Under the pieces are notes generated by a model, which was not told the DNA's origin, did no database searches, and saw only the letters and a list, made by a program, of their open reading frames with translations. DNA of 60,999 nucleotides, from contig NZ_PNRF01000048.1 of assembly GCF_002879615.1 (NCBI RefSeq), forward strand, positions 1 through 60,999, in the 5' to 3' direction. This stretch comes from Billgrantia endophytica (GTDB taxonomy: Bacteria > Pseudomonadota > Gammaproteobacteria > Pseudomonadales > Halomonadaceae). Positions 41,603-49,322 of the stretch are shown in pieces (the stretch's first letter is position 1; each line of letters starts with the position of its first letter). The position numbers and the translations under genes were made by a program.

Positions 41603-42894
41603 CAGCGTTCACCCTCCGCTTCCCGGTGGGAATCCCGGGGCAGCAGCGACTCGCCGGCCCACAGGGATTCGACGGACTCGCGCTGGCGGACGATGTGATA
41701 GCGGTCGTCGTCCACCATGACCTCGGCAGGCCGCGGGCGGCTGTTGTAGTTGGACGCCATGACGAAACCGTAGGCGCCCGCCGAGCGTACCGCCAGCAGG
41801 TCGCCCGGGGCGATGGCGAGGGCACGGTCCTTGCCCAGGAAGTCGCTGGTCTCGCACACCGGGCCTACGACATCGTAGGTCTCGACATCGCGGGAGTGGC
41901 GTACGTCCACCGGCAGGATCGCCTGCCAGGCCTGGTAGAGCGAGGGCCGGATCAGGTCGTTCATACCGGCATCGACGATGGCGAAGTTCCTGGTTTCGCC
42001 TGGCTTGAGGTATTCCACCCGGGTCAGCAGGACGCCGGCATTGGCGGCGATCGAACGACCCGGTTCGAACAGCAGCGTCAGGTGAGCGCCATGTGGCCAC
42101 TGGGCCAGACGCTCCAGCAGCGAGGCGGCATAGTCGAAGGGCTGGGGTGGGCGCTCGTTGTGATAGGGTACGCCCAGCCCGCCGCCCAGATCCAGGTGTT
42201 CCACCGTGATGCCGCGCTCGCGCAGCCGCTCCAGCAGGATCAACAGCCGGTCGAGGGCATCGAGGAAGGGAGCCAGTTCGGTGAGCTGTGAGCCGATATG
42301 ACAGTCCAGCCCCACCACCTTCAGGCCGGGCAGGGTGGTGGCCAGCTCGTAGACAGTGAGCGCTTCCTCGACGGGAATGCCGAACTTGTTGCCCTTCAGG
42401 CCGGTGGAGATATAGGGATGGGTGCCGGCATCAACGTCGGGATTGACCCGCAGCGACACCGCAGCCACCTTGCCGAGCCGGCTGGCCACGGCGCTCAGGC
42501 GCTCGAGTTCCGGGCGTGATTCCACGTTGAAGCACTTGATGCCCACTTCCAGGGCGCGAATCATCTCGGCTTCCTGCTTGGCTACGCCGGAAAAGACCAC
42601 CTTGGCGGGGTCGCCGCCGGCGACCAGTACGCGCTCCAGCTCGCCCACCGAGACGATGTCGAAGCCGGCCCCCAACTGGGCCAGCAGGCCCAGCACCGCC
42701 AGATTGGAGTTGGCCTTCACCGCATAGCAGATCAGGTGAGGATGGCCGCCCAGCGCCTCGGTGTAAGCGCGAAAGTGCCGTGCCAGGGTCGCCTTGGAGT
42801 ACACATAGCAGGGGGTGCCGACCTCGTCGGCCACCTGCGTGAGCGGGACTTCCTCGCCGTAGAGCACGCCATCGCGGTATTCGAAGTGATCCAT
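41602..42894 (-). CDS. lysA: Diaminopimelate decarboxylase
   Basis: This is a 430-residue PLP enzyme (alanine-racemase fold type III) making lysine from meso-DAP. The PLP Lys is in Y-A-V-K-A-N (about 59). It also has H-I-G-S-Q near 196, E-P-G-R near 280, and the partner-subunit Cys in G-P-V-C-E-T-S-D near 345. It lies 2 bp after the lptM stop and overlaps dapF by one base. Confidence 0.96.
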   Translation of the reverse strand: MDHFEYRDGVLYGEEVPLTQVADEVGTPCYVYSKATLARHFRAYTEALGGHPHLICYAVKANSNLAVLGLLAQLGAGFDIVSVGELERVLVAGGDPAKVVFSGVAKQEAEMIRALEVGIKCFNVESRPELERLSAVASRLGKVAAVSLRVNPDVDAGTHPYISTGLKGNKFGIPVEEALTVYELATTLPGLKVVGLDCHIGSQLTELAPFLDALDRLLILLERLRERGITVEHLDLGGGLGVPYHNERPPQPFDYAASLLERLAQWPHGAHLTLLFEPGRSIAANAGVLLTRVEYLKPGETRNFAIVDAGMNDLIRPSLYQAWQAILPVDVRHSRDVETYDVVGPVCETSDFLGKDRALAIAPGDLLAVRSAGAYGFVMASNYNSRPRPAEVMVDDDRYHIVRQRESVESLWAGESLLPRDSHREAEGER

Positions 42895-42896
42895 GT

Positions 42897-43052
42897 TCAG
42901 CTCTCGTCGTCGGAGTTGGCCGCATCCGGGGAGGCCGGGCCGCCGTAGCGCTCGGCGGCCTGCTCGTCGTCCGGCAGGTAAAGCGGGCCCGCCTGGCCGC
43001 AGCCGGCCAGCAGCACCAATAGCAGGGCGGCCAGTGCCAGATACCCTCTCAT
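42897..43052 (-). CDS. lptM: Small lipoprotein LptM (YifL-like)
   Basis: This is a 51-residue lipoprotein. A short basic start and hydrophobic core lead to L-L-A-G-C (Cys18), followed by G-Q-A-G-P-L-Y-L-P, the YifL/LptM signature. The rest is a short acidic tail. LptM supports maturation of the LptD LPS-export channel. Its ATG overlaps the argH stop (ATGA at 43052-43049), and its stop is 2 bp before lysA; the same lptM-lysA/dapF context occurs widely. Confidence 0.9.
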   Translation of the reverse strand: MRGYLALAALLLVLLAGCGQAGPLYLPDDEQAAERYGGPASPDAANSDDES

Positions 43053-44467
43053 GCCTGGCTACCCGGGTTGCTGGAAGACAGCGCGGCCAGGGCCTCGCGG
43101 GCGCGCTGGGCAGCGGCGCGGACCTGGTTCGGGGCGGTGCCGCCGATATGATTGCGAGCGGCCACCGAGCCTTCCAGCGTCAGCACGTCGAAGACATCCT
43201 CCTCGATGATGTCGGAGAACTGCTTGAGCTCCCCAAGACTCATCTCGGAAAGGTCCTTGCCTTCGCGCAGGCCGAAGGCCACCGACTGGCCGACGATCTC
43301 ATGGGCATCACGGAAGGCCACGCCGCGGCGCACCAGGTAATCGGCCAGGTCGGTGGCGGTGGAGAAGCCGCGGCGGGCGGCATCAAGCATGCTCGCCTTG
43401 CGCGGCGTAATGGCCGGTACCATGTCGGCGAAGGCCTTGAGACAGTCGCGAGCCGTATCCAGGGTGTCGAACAGCGGCTCCTTGTCCTCCTGATTGTCCT
43501 TGTTGTAGGCCAGCGGCTGGGACTTCATCAGCGTCAGCAGCCCGATCAGGTGGCCATAGACGCGGCCGGTCTTGCCGCGCACCAGCTCGGGAACGTCGGG
43601 GTTCTTCTTCTGCGGCATGATCGAGGAGCCGGTACAGAAGCGGTCGGGCAGGTCGATGAAGTCGAACTGGGCGCTGGTCCACAGCACCAGCTCCTCGCTC
43701 ATGCGCGAGAGGTGCATCAGCAGGATGCTGGCGAAGGCGGTGAATTCGATGGCGAAGTCGCGATCGCTCACGGCGTCCAGGGAATTTTCGGCGGGACGCG
43801 AAAAACCCAGCAGCTCGGCGGTGACGTGGCGGTCGATGGGATAGGTGGTGCCGGCCAGGGCCGCCGCGCCCAGCGGCATCACGTTGACGCGCCCCCGGCA
43901 GTCCAGCAGCCGCTCGTGGTCGCGGGCCAGCATCTCCTGCCATGCCAGCAGGTGATGGCCGAAGGTGACCGGCTGCGCGGTCTGCAGATGGGTGAAACCG
44001 GGCATGATGGTGCCCGCCTCGCGGTCGGCAAGCTCGATCAGCCCTTCACGCAGCCGGATCAGCTCCGCTTCCACCACGTCGATCTCGTCGCGCAGGAACA
44101 GGCGAATGTCGGTAGCCACCTGGTCGTTGCGTGAGCGGCCGGTGTGCAGCTTCTTGCCGGTGATGCCGATCTTGTCGGTCAGTCGCGCCTCGATGTTCAT
44201 GTGCACGTCTTCAAGCGCCACCGACCACTGGAACGCGCCGCGCTCGATCTCGCCTCGGATCTCGGTGAGACCGGCGACAATGGCGTCACGCTCCTCGTCG
44301 GTCAGCACACCCACCCGGGCGAGCATGGTGGCGTGGGCGACGGAGCCCTGGATGTCCTGCAGGGCAAGGCGCTGGTCGAAATCGACCGAGGCGGTGAAGC
44401 GTTCGACGAAGGCGTCGGTGGGCTCGCTGAAACGACCGCCCCAGGACTGGTTGGTGGCTTGGCTCAT
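43049..44467 (-). CDS. argH: Argininosuccinate lyase
   Basis: This is a 472-residue enzyme splitting argininosuccinate into arginine and fumarate. It has S-W-G-G-R-F at the start, T-G-R-S-R-N-D-Q near 110-117, T-H-L-Q near 160, and the fumarase-superfamily signature G-S-S-I-M-P-Q-K-K-N-P near 280-290. An ATG at 44479 is possible, but M-S-Q at 44467 matches relatives. It is the first gene of the argH-lptM-lysA-dapF-DUF484-xerC-yigB operon and divergent from hemC across about 275 bp. Confidence 0.96.
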   Translation of the reverse strand: MSQATNQSWGGRFSEPTDAFVERFTASVDFDQRLALQDIQGSVAHATMLARVGVLTDEERDAIVAGLTEIRGEIERGAFQWSVALEDVHMNIEARLTDKIGITGKKLHTGRSRNDQVATDIRLFLRDEIDVVEAELIRLREGLIELADREAGTIMPGFTHLQTAQPVTFGHHLLAWQEMLARDHERLLDCRGRVNVMPLGAAALAGTTYPIDRHVTAELLGFSRPAENSLDAVSDRDFAIEFTAFASILLMHLSRMSEELVLWTSAQFDFIDLPDRFCTGSSIMPQKKNPDVPELVRGKTGRVYGHLIGLLTLMKSQPLAYNKDNQEDKEPLFDTLDTARDCLKAFADMVPAITPRKASMLDAARRGFSTATDLADYLVRRGVAFRDAHEIVGQSVAFGLREGKDLSEMSLGELKQFSDIIEEDVFDVLTLEGSVAARNHIGGTAPNQVRAAAQRAREALAALSSSNPGSQA

Positions 44468-44742
44468 CGGCGTGGGCATCCTGCGTGGTTCGTGCTTTGG
44501 CGTTCATGGGCGGAGCTGCGCACGGCGGCCCCGGATCATGGTTTCGCAGTGTACCAGAGTCGGCGGGAGTGGCGAGGGGCACCGCGTTGGGGACATGCCG
44601 TACGGACGCGCGGAGGCGGTGAGTTTTTCCTGTCTCGCCAGGTGCTTTATGATGAAGGGTAGTGACTATCATTGGCCGCGACCGTTTGCGGCGCCAACAG
44701 CAGAGCAGGGTTCGTCCGGACCCGCTGCATGGGGAGAACCAC

Positions 44743-45681
44743 GTGCGATCCATCAATACGCTGCGCATTGCGACCCGCAAGAGCCAACTGGCGATGTGGC
44801 AGGCAGAACACATTCGAGACCTGCTCATGTCCCAGCATCCTGGGCTGGCAGTGGAGCTGGTGGCGATGTCCACCCGTGGTGACAAGATCCTCGATACGCC
44901 GCTGGCCAAGATCGGTGGCAAGGGCCTGTTCGTCAAGGAGCTGGAAGAGGCGATACTTGACGGTCGCGCGGATATCGCCGTGCACTCCATGAAGGACGTG
45001 CCCATGCACTTCCCGGAAGGTCTCGGGCTGTCGGTGATCCTCGCCGGCGCCGAGCCCACCGATGCCTTCGTATCCAACCACTACGGCTCCCTGGACGAAC
45101 TGCCCGAGGGTGCCAGGATCGGGACGGCCAGCCTCCGGCGCGGCCTGCAGATGCGTGAGGCGCGCCCCGACCTGGAGATCCTCAATCTGCGCGGCAACGT
45201 GCAGACTCGCCTCGGCAAGCTGGATGCCGGCGAGTACGATGCCATCCTGCTGGCTACCTCGGGGCTCAGGCGCCTCGGTCTCGAGTCACGCATTACCCAG
45301 GAGCTGCCGCCGGAGGTGTGCCTGCCGGCCTGTGGCCAGGGCGCTCTGGGTATCGAGTGCCGCATCAACGATCCCGATCTGGTTAGCCTGCTGGCACCTC
45401 TGGACGATCCGGTCACGGCGACGCGGGTGCGCGCCGAGCGTGCCATGAATACGCGTCTCGAGGGTGGTTGCCAGGTGCCGATCGGCGGCTACGCCAGCTT
45501 CGAGAACGATGGTCAGACCCTGTGGCTGCGGGCGCTGGTCGGCAATCCCGAGGGCACCGAGGTGCTGCGTGCCGAGGGGCGCGGCTCCATCCATGAACCC
45601 GAAGCGCTGGGTATTCGTGTCGCCGAAGATCTGCTGGAGCGGGGGGCTGGCGACATCCTGGCGCAGGTCTACGGCGGCTGA
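44743..45681 (+). CDS. hemC: Hydroxymethylbilane synthase (porphobilinogen deaminase)
   Basis: This is a 312-residue tetrapyrrole enzyme. It starts with GTG at 44743 six bases after GGGGAG; the frame is open upstream to 44662. Markers are R-I-A-T-R-K-S-Q-L-A near the N-terminus, H-S-M-K-D-V-P near 84-90, L-N-L-R-G-N near 147 and the dipyrromethane-cofactor Cys in E-G-G-C-Q-V-P (about 242). It is first in hemCDXY. Confidence 0.96.
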   Translation: MRSINTLRIATRKSQLAMWQAEHIRDLLMSQHPGLAVELVAMSTRGDKILDTPLAKIGGKGLFVKELEEAILDGRADIAVHSMKDVPMHFPEGLGLSVILAGAEPTDAFVSNHYGSLDELPEGARIGTASLRRGLQMREARPDLEILNLRGNVQTRLGKLDAGEYDAILLATSGLRRLGLESRITQELPPEVCLPACGQGALGIECRINDPDLVSLLAPLDDPVTATRVRAERAMNTRLEGGCQVPIGGYASFENDGQTLWLRALVGNPEGTEVLRAEGRGSIHEPEALGIRVAEDLLERGAGDILAQVYGG

Positions 45682-46478
45682 TGCCCGCCTTGCAACCGGT
45701 ATTGATCTGCCGTCCGGGCGGGCGGGCCCGGGCACTGGCCGAGGCCATCGAGGCCGCCCGGCTTCCGGTGGCCCATCTCGACGTCATGGCCTTGGAAAGG
45801 CTGCCGGAAACGCCCGAAATGCGCAGCGCCTGGCTCGACTTCGATCATTTCCACAAGGTGGTGGTGGTTAGCCCCTTCGCTGCCGATTGTCTCCACGAGG
45901 CGCTTGATCGCTACTGGCCGCAGCTGCCGCTGGGTACGGCCTGGTATGCGGTGGGGGCCGCCACCGCGGAAGCGCTGCATGCCTGCCTGGGCGTGCGTGT
46001 GCATGTGCCGCCGGTGCGGGCCGGCGAGGATACCAGCGAGGCCCTGCTTCAGCTGGCATCGCTGCGCTCACTCGAGGGCGAGCGGGTCCTGCTGGTGGCG
46101 GGCGAGGGCGGGCGCACGCTGCTGGCCGATACCTTGACCTCGCGCGGTGGGCGAATCACCCGCCTGGCGCTCTACCGGCGCCGGCTGCGGGAGCCTTCAC
46201 CGACGATGCAGGACAGGCTTGCCAGTGGCGATTTTCGCGCCCTGGTGGTCAGCAGCGGAGAATTACTCGAACATCTGGCAAGATGGTGTACCGAGGCAAC
46301 CTTGAACCAACCGCTAATCGTGTCCAGTCGCCGTTTAGCTACACTGGCCGACGACCTGGGGTTTTGCACGCCCGTGGTGGCAGCGGGCGCCACACCGGCT
46401 GCTTTGGCTGAGGCGGTGGCCGAGGCCTGCGCCCCGGAGGATGCCGATGTCGATCACGACGATCTCGAAAAGGGCTAG
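45681..46478 (+). CDS. hemD: Uroporphyrinogen-III synthase
   Basis: This 265-residue protein has the weakly conserved HemD pattern: R-P-G-G-R-A near residue 12, V-V-V-S-P-F-A near 59, A-V-G-A-A-T-A near 91 and L-V-V-S-S-G-E near 192. It closes hydroxymethylbilane to uroporphyrinogen III. Its ATG shares one base with the hemC stop. Confidence 0.92.
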   Translation: MPALQPVLICRPGGRARALAEAIEAARLPVAHLDVMALERLPETPEMRSAWLDFDHFHKVVVVSPFAADCLHEALDRYWPQLPLGTAWYAVGAATAEALHACLGVRVHVPPVRAGEDTSEALLQLASLRSLEGERVLLVAGEGGRTLLADTLTSRGGRITRLALYRRRLREPSPTMQDRLASGDFRALVVSSGELLEHLARWCTEATLNQPLIVSSRRLATLADDLGFCTPVVAAGATPAALAEAVAEACAPEDADVDHDDLEKG

Positions 46479-46484
46479 CGACAG

Positions 46485-48002
46485 ATGAGCAAGCAATCCA
46501 ACGAGCAGGATGAACAGAAGGCGCCTTCCGGCGAGGCCAAGGCCACGGACAAGACCGACGGCACCTCGGAGAAGAATCGCTCGCGAAGCAGCGGTAAACC
46601 GTCGCAACCCATGGGCGGTGCCGACGAACCGGTGAATGCCCCGCCGAATCGTTCGGGATCGACCAGCGAGACACCTCCGTCCAGTCAGGCGCCCGAGCCC
46701 CGGCCTTCCGAAAAGGCGGCTACTGGCCAGGCTGGCGGCAATACGCCAGCGGGAAGCGAAAAGGCGCCGGAAGGCACGTCATCGAGCGCCACCGTCGACA
46801 AGGCCGCGGCGGGCAAGGGCAAAGGCCAGCCGGCAGCTGCCAAGCCTGCCGGTGACAAGCCAGTCGGCAGTGACAAACCCGCCACTGATACGTCCAGGGC
46901 CGCCCCGCCGGACGGGAATCGTGCCACACCGCCTCCCACTGCCACTGCCGATGGAGGCAAGGGTGGCGGCGGCAAGGGCACCCTGGCCCTGATTCTGGTG
47001 TTACTCCTCGGCATTGGCGCCGCGCTGTTTGCCTGGCAGGCCTGGGACAGGTTGGACAGCCAGCAGCAGCGGCTGGATGAGCTGGAAGAGCGTGCCGGTA
47101 CCGCTGCCACCGCCGACGAGCTCGGCGAGTTGGAAAGGCGTGTCGAGGCCGGGGAGAGCGAGCGTGACGCCGAGCTGGCTTCCGCCCTGGAAACCCTGCG
47201 TGAGGAATTTGCCAACTATCGCAGCGAGGTGGATGGCACCCTGGACCAGGTCCTGGACGAGCTCTCCAGCGAACAACAGACAGACGAGCGCGAGTGGCTG
47301 CACGCCGAGGCCGCCTATCTGCTGCGCCTGGCCAACCAGCGTCTGCAGCTGGAGCGCGATGTCGAAGGGGCCGCGGCCCTGCTGCGTACCGCCGATGCCC
47401 GCCTGAACGAAGCCGACAACCCGGCCCTGCTCTCCATCCGGCGTGCCATTTCCTCTGAACTGTCGATCCTCGAAGGCGTGCCCCAGGTCGATCGTACCGG
47501 CCTCTACCTGGCGCTCAACGCCCAGCAGGAGCGACTGGCGATGCTGCCGCTGTCACGGGAGCTGGAGGAGATTCCGGCCCGCTCCGGCATGGAGGAGGCT
47601 CCCGCCGGGGGCTGGCAGGAACAACTTTCACGCTTCGGCCAGGAACTGAGGGATCTGGTGGTCATTCGTCACCATGACGAGGCACTGGAATCCCTGATCA
47701 CGCCCGAGCAGGAAAGCTATCTGCGGCAAAGCGCGAGGCTGGTGCTGGAACAGGCTCAACTGGCCTTGCTGCAGGAGGAGCAGGACCTCTATGAGGCCAG
47801 CCTCGACAAGGTGCTGACCCTGATCCATGGCTACTACGACACCGACCGTGACGAAGTCCAGGCCGTGATCGGGCGTCTCGAAGCGCTCAAGGCCGAAACC
47901 ATCCGGCCCGAGCTGCCGGACATCAGCGGCTCCCATCAGGCCCTGGGCATTTTCATCGAGCGTCGTTTCGGCTCGCGTGGCGAGCGGGGAGATGACGCAT
48001 GA
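46485..48002 (+). CDS. hemX: HemX family membrane protein (uroporphyrinogen-III C-methyltransferase-like)
   Basis: This is a 505-residue inner-membrane protein. Residues 1-165 form a low-complexity cytoplasmic tail rich in Pro, Ala, Gly, Ser, Lys and Glu. One membrane helix follows (about 166-184), then a coiled coil (about 188-250) and a helical periplasmic domain with W-L-H-A-E-A-A-Y-L-L-R-L-A-N near 273-286, the HemX signature. Despite the database name, methyltransferase activity is not supported by this domain. Its role is probably structural within the heme pathway. The tail is longer than in E. coli HemX. Confidence 0.9.
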   Translation: MSKQSNEQDEQKAPSGEAKATDKTDGTSEKNRSRSSGKPSQPMGGADEPVNAPPNRSGSTSETPPSSQAPEPRPSEKAATGQAGGNTPAGSEKAPEGTSSSATVDKAAAGKGKGQPAAAKPAGDKPVGSDKPATDTSRAAPPDGNRATPPPTATADGGKGGGGKGTLALILVLLLGIGAALFAWQAWDRLDSQQQRLDELEERAGTAATADELGELERRVEAGESERDAELASALETLREEFANYRSEVDGTLDQVLDELSSEQQTDEREWLHAEAAYLLRLANQRLQLERDVEGAAALLRTADARLNEADNPALLSIRRAISSELSILEGVPQVDRTGLYLALNAQQERLAMLPLSRELEEIPARSGMEEAPAGGWQEQLSRFGQELRDLVVIRHHDEALESLITPEQESYLRQSARLVLEQAQLALLQEEQDLYEASLDKVLTLIHGYYDTDRDEVQAVIGRLEALKAETIRPELPDISGSHQALGIFIERRFGSRGERGDDA

Positions 48003-49252
48003 GAAAGCTGCTCCTGATCGTTCTCCTGGGCCTGGCGCTGGGGGCACTGTTCGGCCAGTTGATGGTCTCGGTGCCGGGCTACTGGCTGGTGCGCGTGGGG
48101 GACACCTCCTTCCAGACCTCTTTCTGGTTCGGCTTGATACTCCTGCTGGCGGCCTTCCTGGCGCTGCATTTCACCCTGCGCATTCTGACGCGCATGAGCT
48201 ATCCGATCAGCCGGCTCAAGGTGTGGAACAGCCGGACTCGTCAGCGTAATGCCATGAAGCGTACCGTGCGTGGTCTGGTGGCGCTGGCGGAAGGCCGCTG
48301 GAAACGCGCCGAGAAGTCGCTGGTCAAGGCGGCCGACGACTCCAGCACGCCGCTGGTCAACTACCTGTCGGCCGCCCTGGCGGCCCATTACCAGGGTCAC
48401 TATGACCAGGCGGATACACTGCTCAAGAGGGCCCACCTCAGTACCCAGGGGGCCGATACCGCCGTTGGCCTGATGCAGGCTCAGCTCATGCTGGATCGCC
48501 AGCAGTACGAAGAGGCGCTGGCCATCCTCACTCGACTGGACCGCCAGTTGCCCAACCATCCGCAGGTCCTCAAACAGCTCAAGCAGGCCTACCTGAGCGT
48601 CAGCGACTGGGATGGCCTGCGCCGGCTGATGCCACGCCTGGCAGCCCGCCAACTGATCTCCCCGCAGGAGCGCAATCAGCTGGAACTGCGCGCCTACAAG
48701 GAACTGCTCGTCCAGGAGGCACGCGACCCGGGCAATGTGGAGCGGGTTCGCAGCCTGTGGGCCGACATGCCGGACCCGCTGCGCAACAACGTCGAACTGG
48801 TGGCGCTCTATACCGAAGCGCTGGTGCATGGCAACGAGGAGGGGCTTGCCGAACGCCTGCTGCGCCATTCCCTCAAGGAGCATTGGGACAGTCGTCTGGT
48901 GCTTCGTTATGGCCTGCTCAACGTCGACCCGGCACGACAGCTGGTGCATGCCGAGAAGTGGCTGCAGGAGCGCCCCAACGATCCGGACCTGCTCCTCACG
49001 CTGGGACGCCTGGCGTTGCGCAATGCCTACTGGGGCAAGGCTCGGGAATATTTCGAGGCGAGCCAGCGGCAACGCTCCAGCGGCGTGGTCTGTGCGGAAC
49101 TGGCCCGGCTGTTCGCCAACCTGGGCGAACACAACAAGAGCCAACTCTACTATCGCCAGAGCGTCGAGCTTCTCGACAAGTCATTGCCGTCCCTGCCTCA
49201 GCCTGACGAGCAGGCCAACGGTGAAGAGAGCAAGAGCAGGAAGAAAGCATGA
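47999..49252 (+). CDS. hemY: HemY family protoheme biosynthesis protein
   Basis: This 417-residue protein has two N-terminal membrane helices (about 4-24 and 41-61) with the conserved G-Y-W-L-V-R-V-G between them. A TPR-like helical domain follows to the end, including an A-L-A-E-G-R-W-K-R-A-E-K segment near 94. It overlaps hemX by ATGA and is followed by a strong terminator. It is unrelated to the protoporphyrinogen oxidase HemY of Bacillus. Confidence 0.92.
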   Translation: MRKLLLIVLLGLALGALFGQLMVSVPGYWLVRVGDTSFQTSFWFGLILLLAAFLALHFTLRILTRMSYPISRLKVWNSRTRQRNAMKRTVRGLVALAEGRWKRAEKSLVKAADDSSTPLVNYLSAALAAHYQGHYDQADTLLKRAHLSTQGADTAVGLMQAQLMLDRQQYEEALAILTRLDRQLPNHPQVLKQLKQAYLSVSDWDGLRRLMPRLAARQLISPQERNQLELRAYKELLVQEARDPGNVERVRSLWADMPDPLRNNVELVALYTEALVHGNEEGLAERLLRHSLKEHWDSRLVLRYGLLNVDPARQLVHAEKWLQERPNDPDLLLTLGRLALRNAYWGKAREYFEASQRQRSSGVVCAELARLFANLGEHNKSQLYYRQSVELLDKSLPSLPQPDEQANGEESKSRKKA

Positions 49253-49261
49253 AGCAGTCTG

Positions 49262-49281
49262 AGGGGCGCCAAGGCGCCCCT
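49262..49281 (+). terminator. Rho-independent terminator of hemCDXY
   Basis: AGGGGCGCC and GGCGCCCCT are perfect 9-bp arms with a 2-base centre followed by TTCTC, starting 10 bp after the hemY stop. It can also serve the convergent mscS gene. Confidence 0.75.
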
Positions 49282-49322
49282 TTCTCGTGGCCGTTCTTGT
49301 CATTGGCCGCGGAGAGCGGCAC

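Noticed and set aside
46485..48002. Treating HemX as a true uroporphyrinogen methyltransferase
   Set aside because: The protein has one membrane helix and a helical periplasmic domain but no SAM-binding methyltransferase domain.
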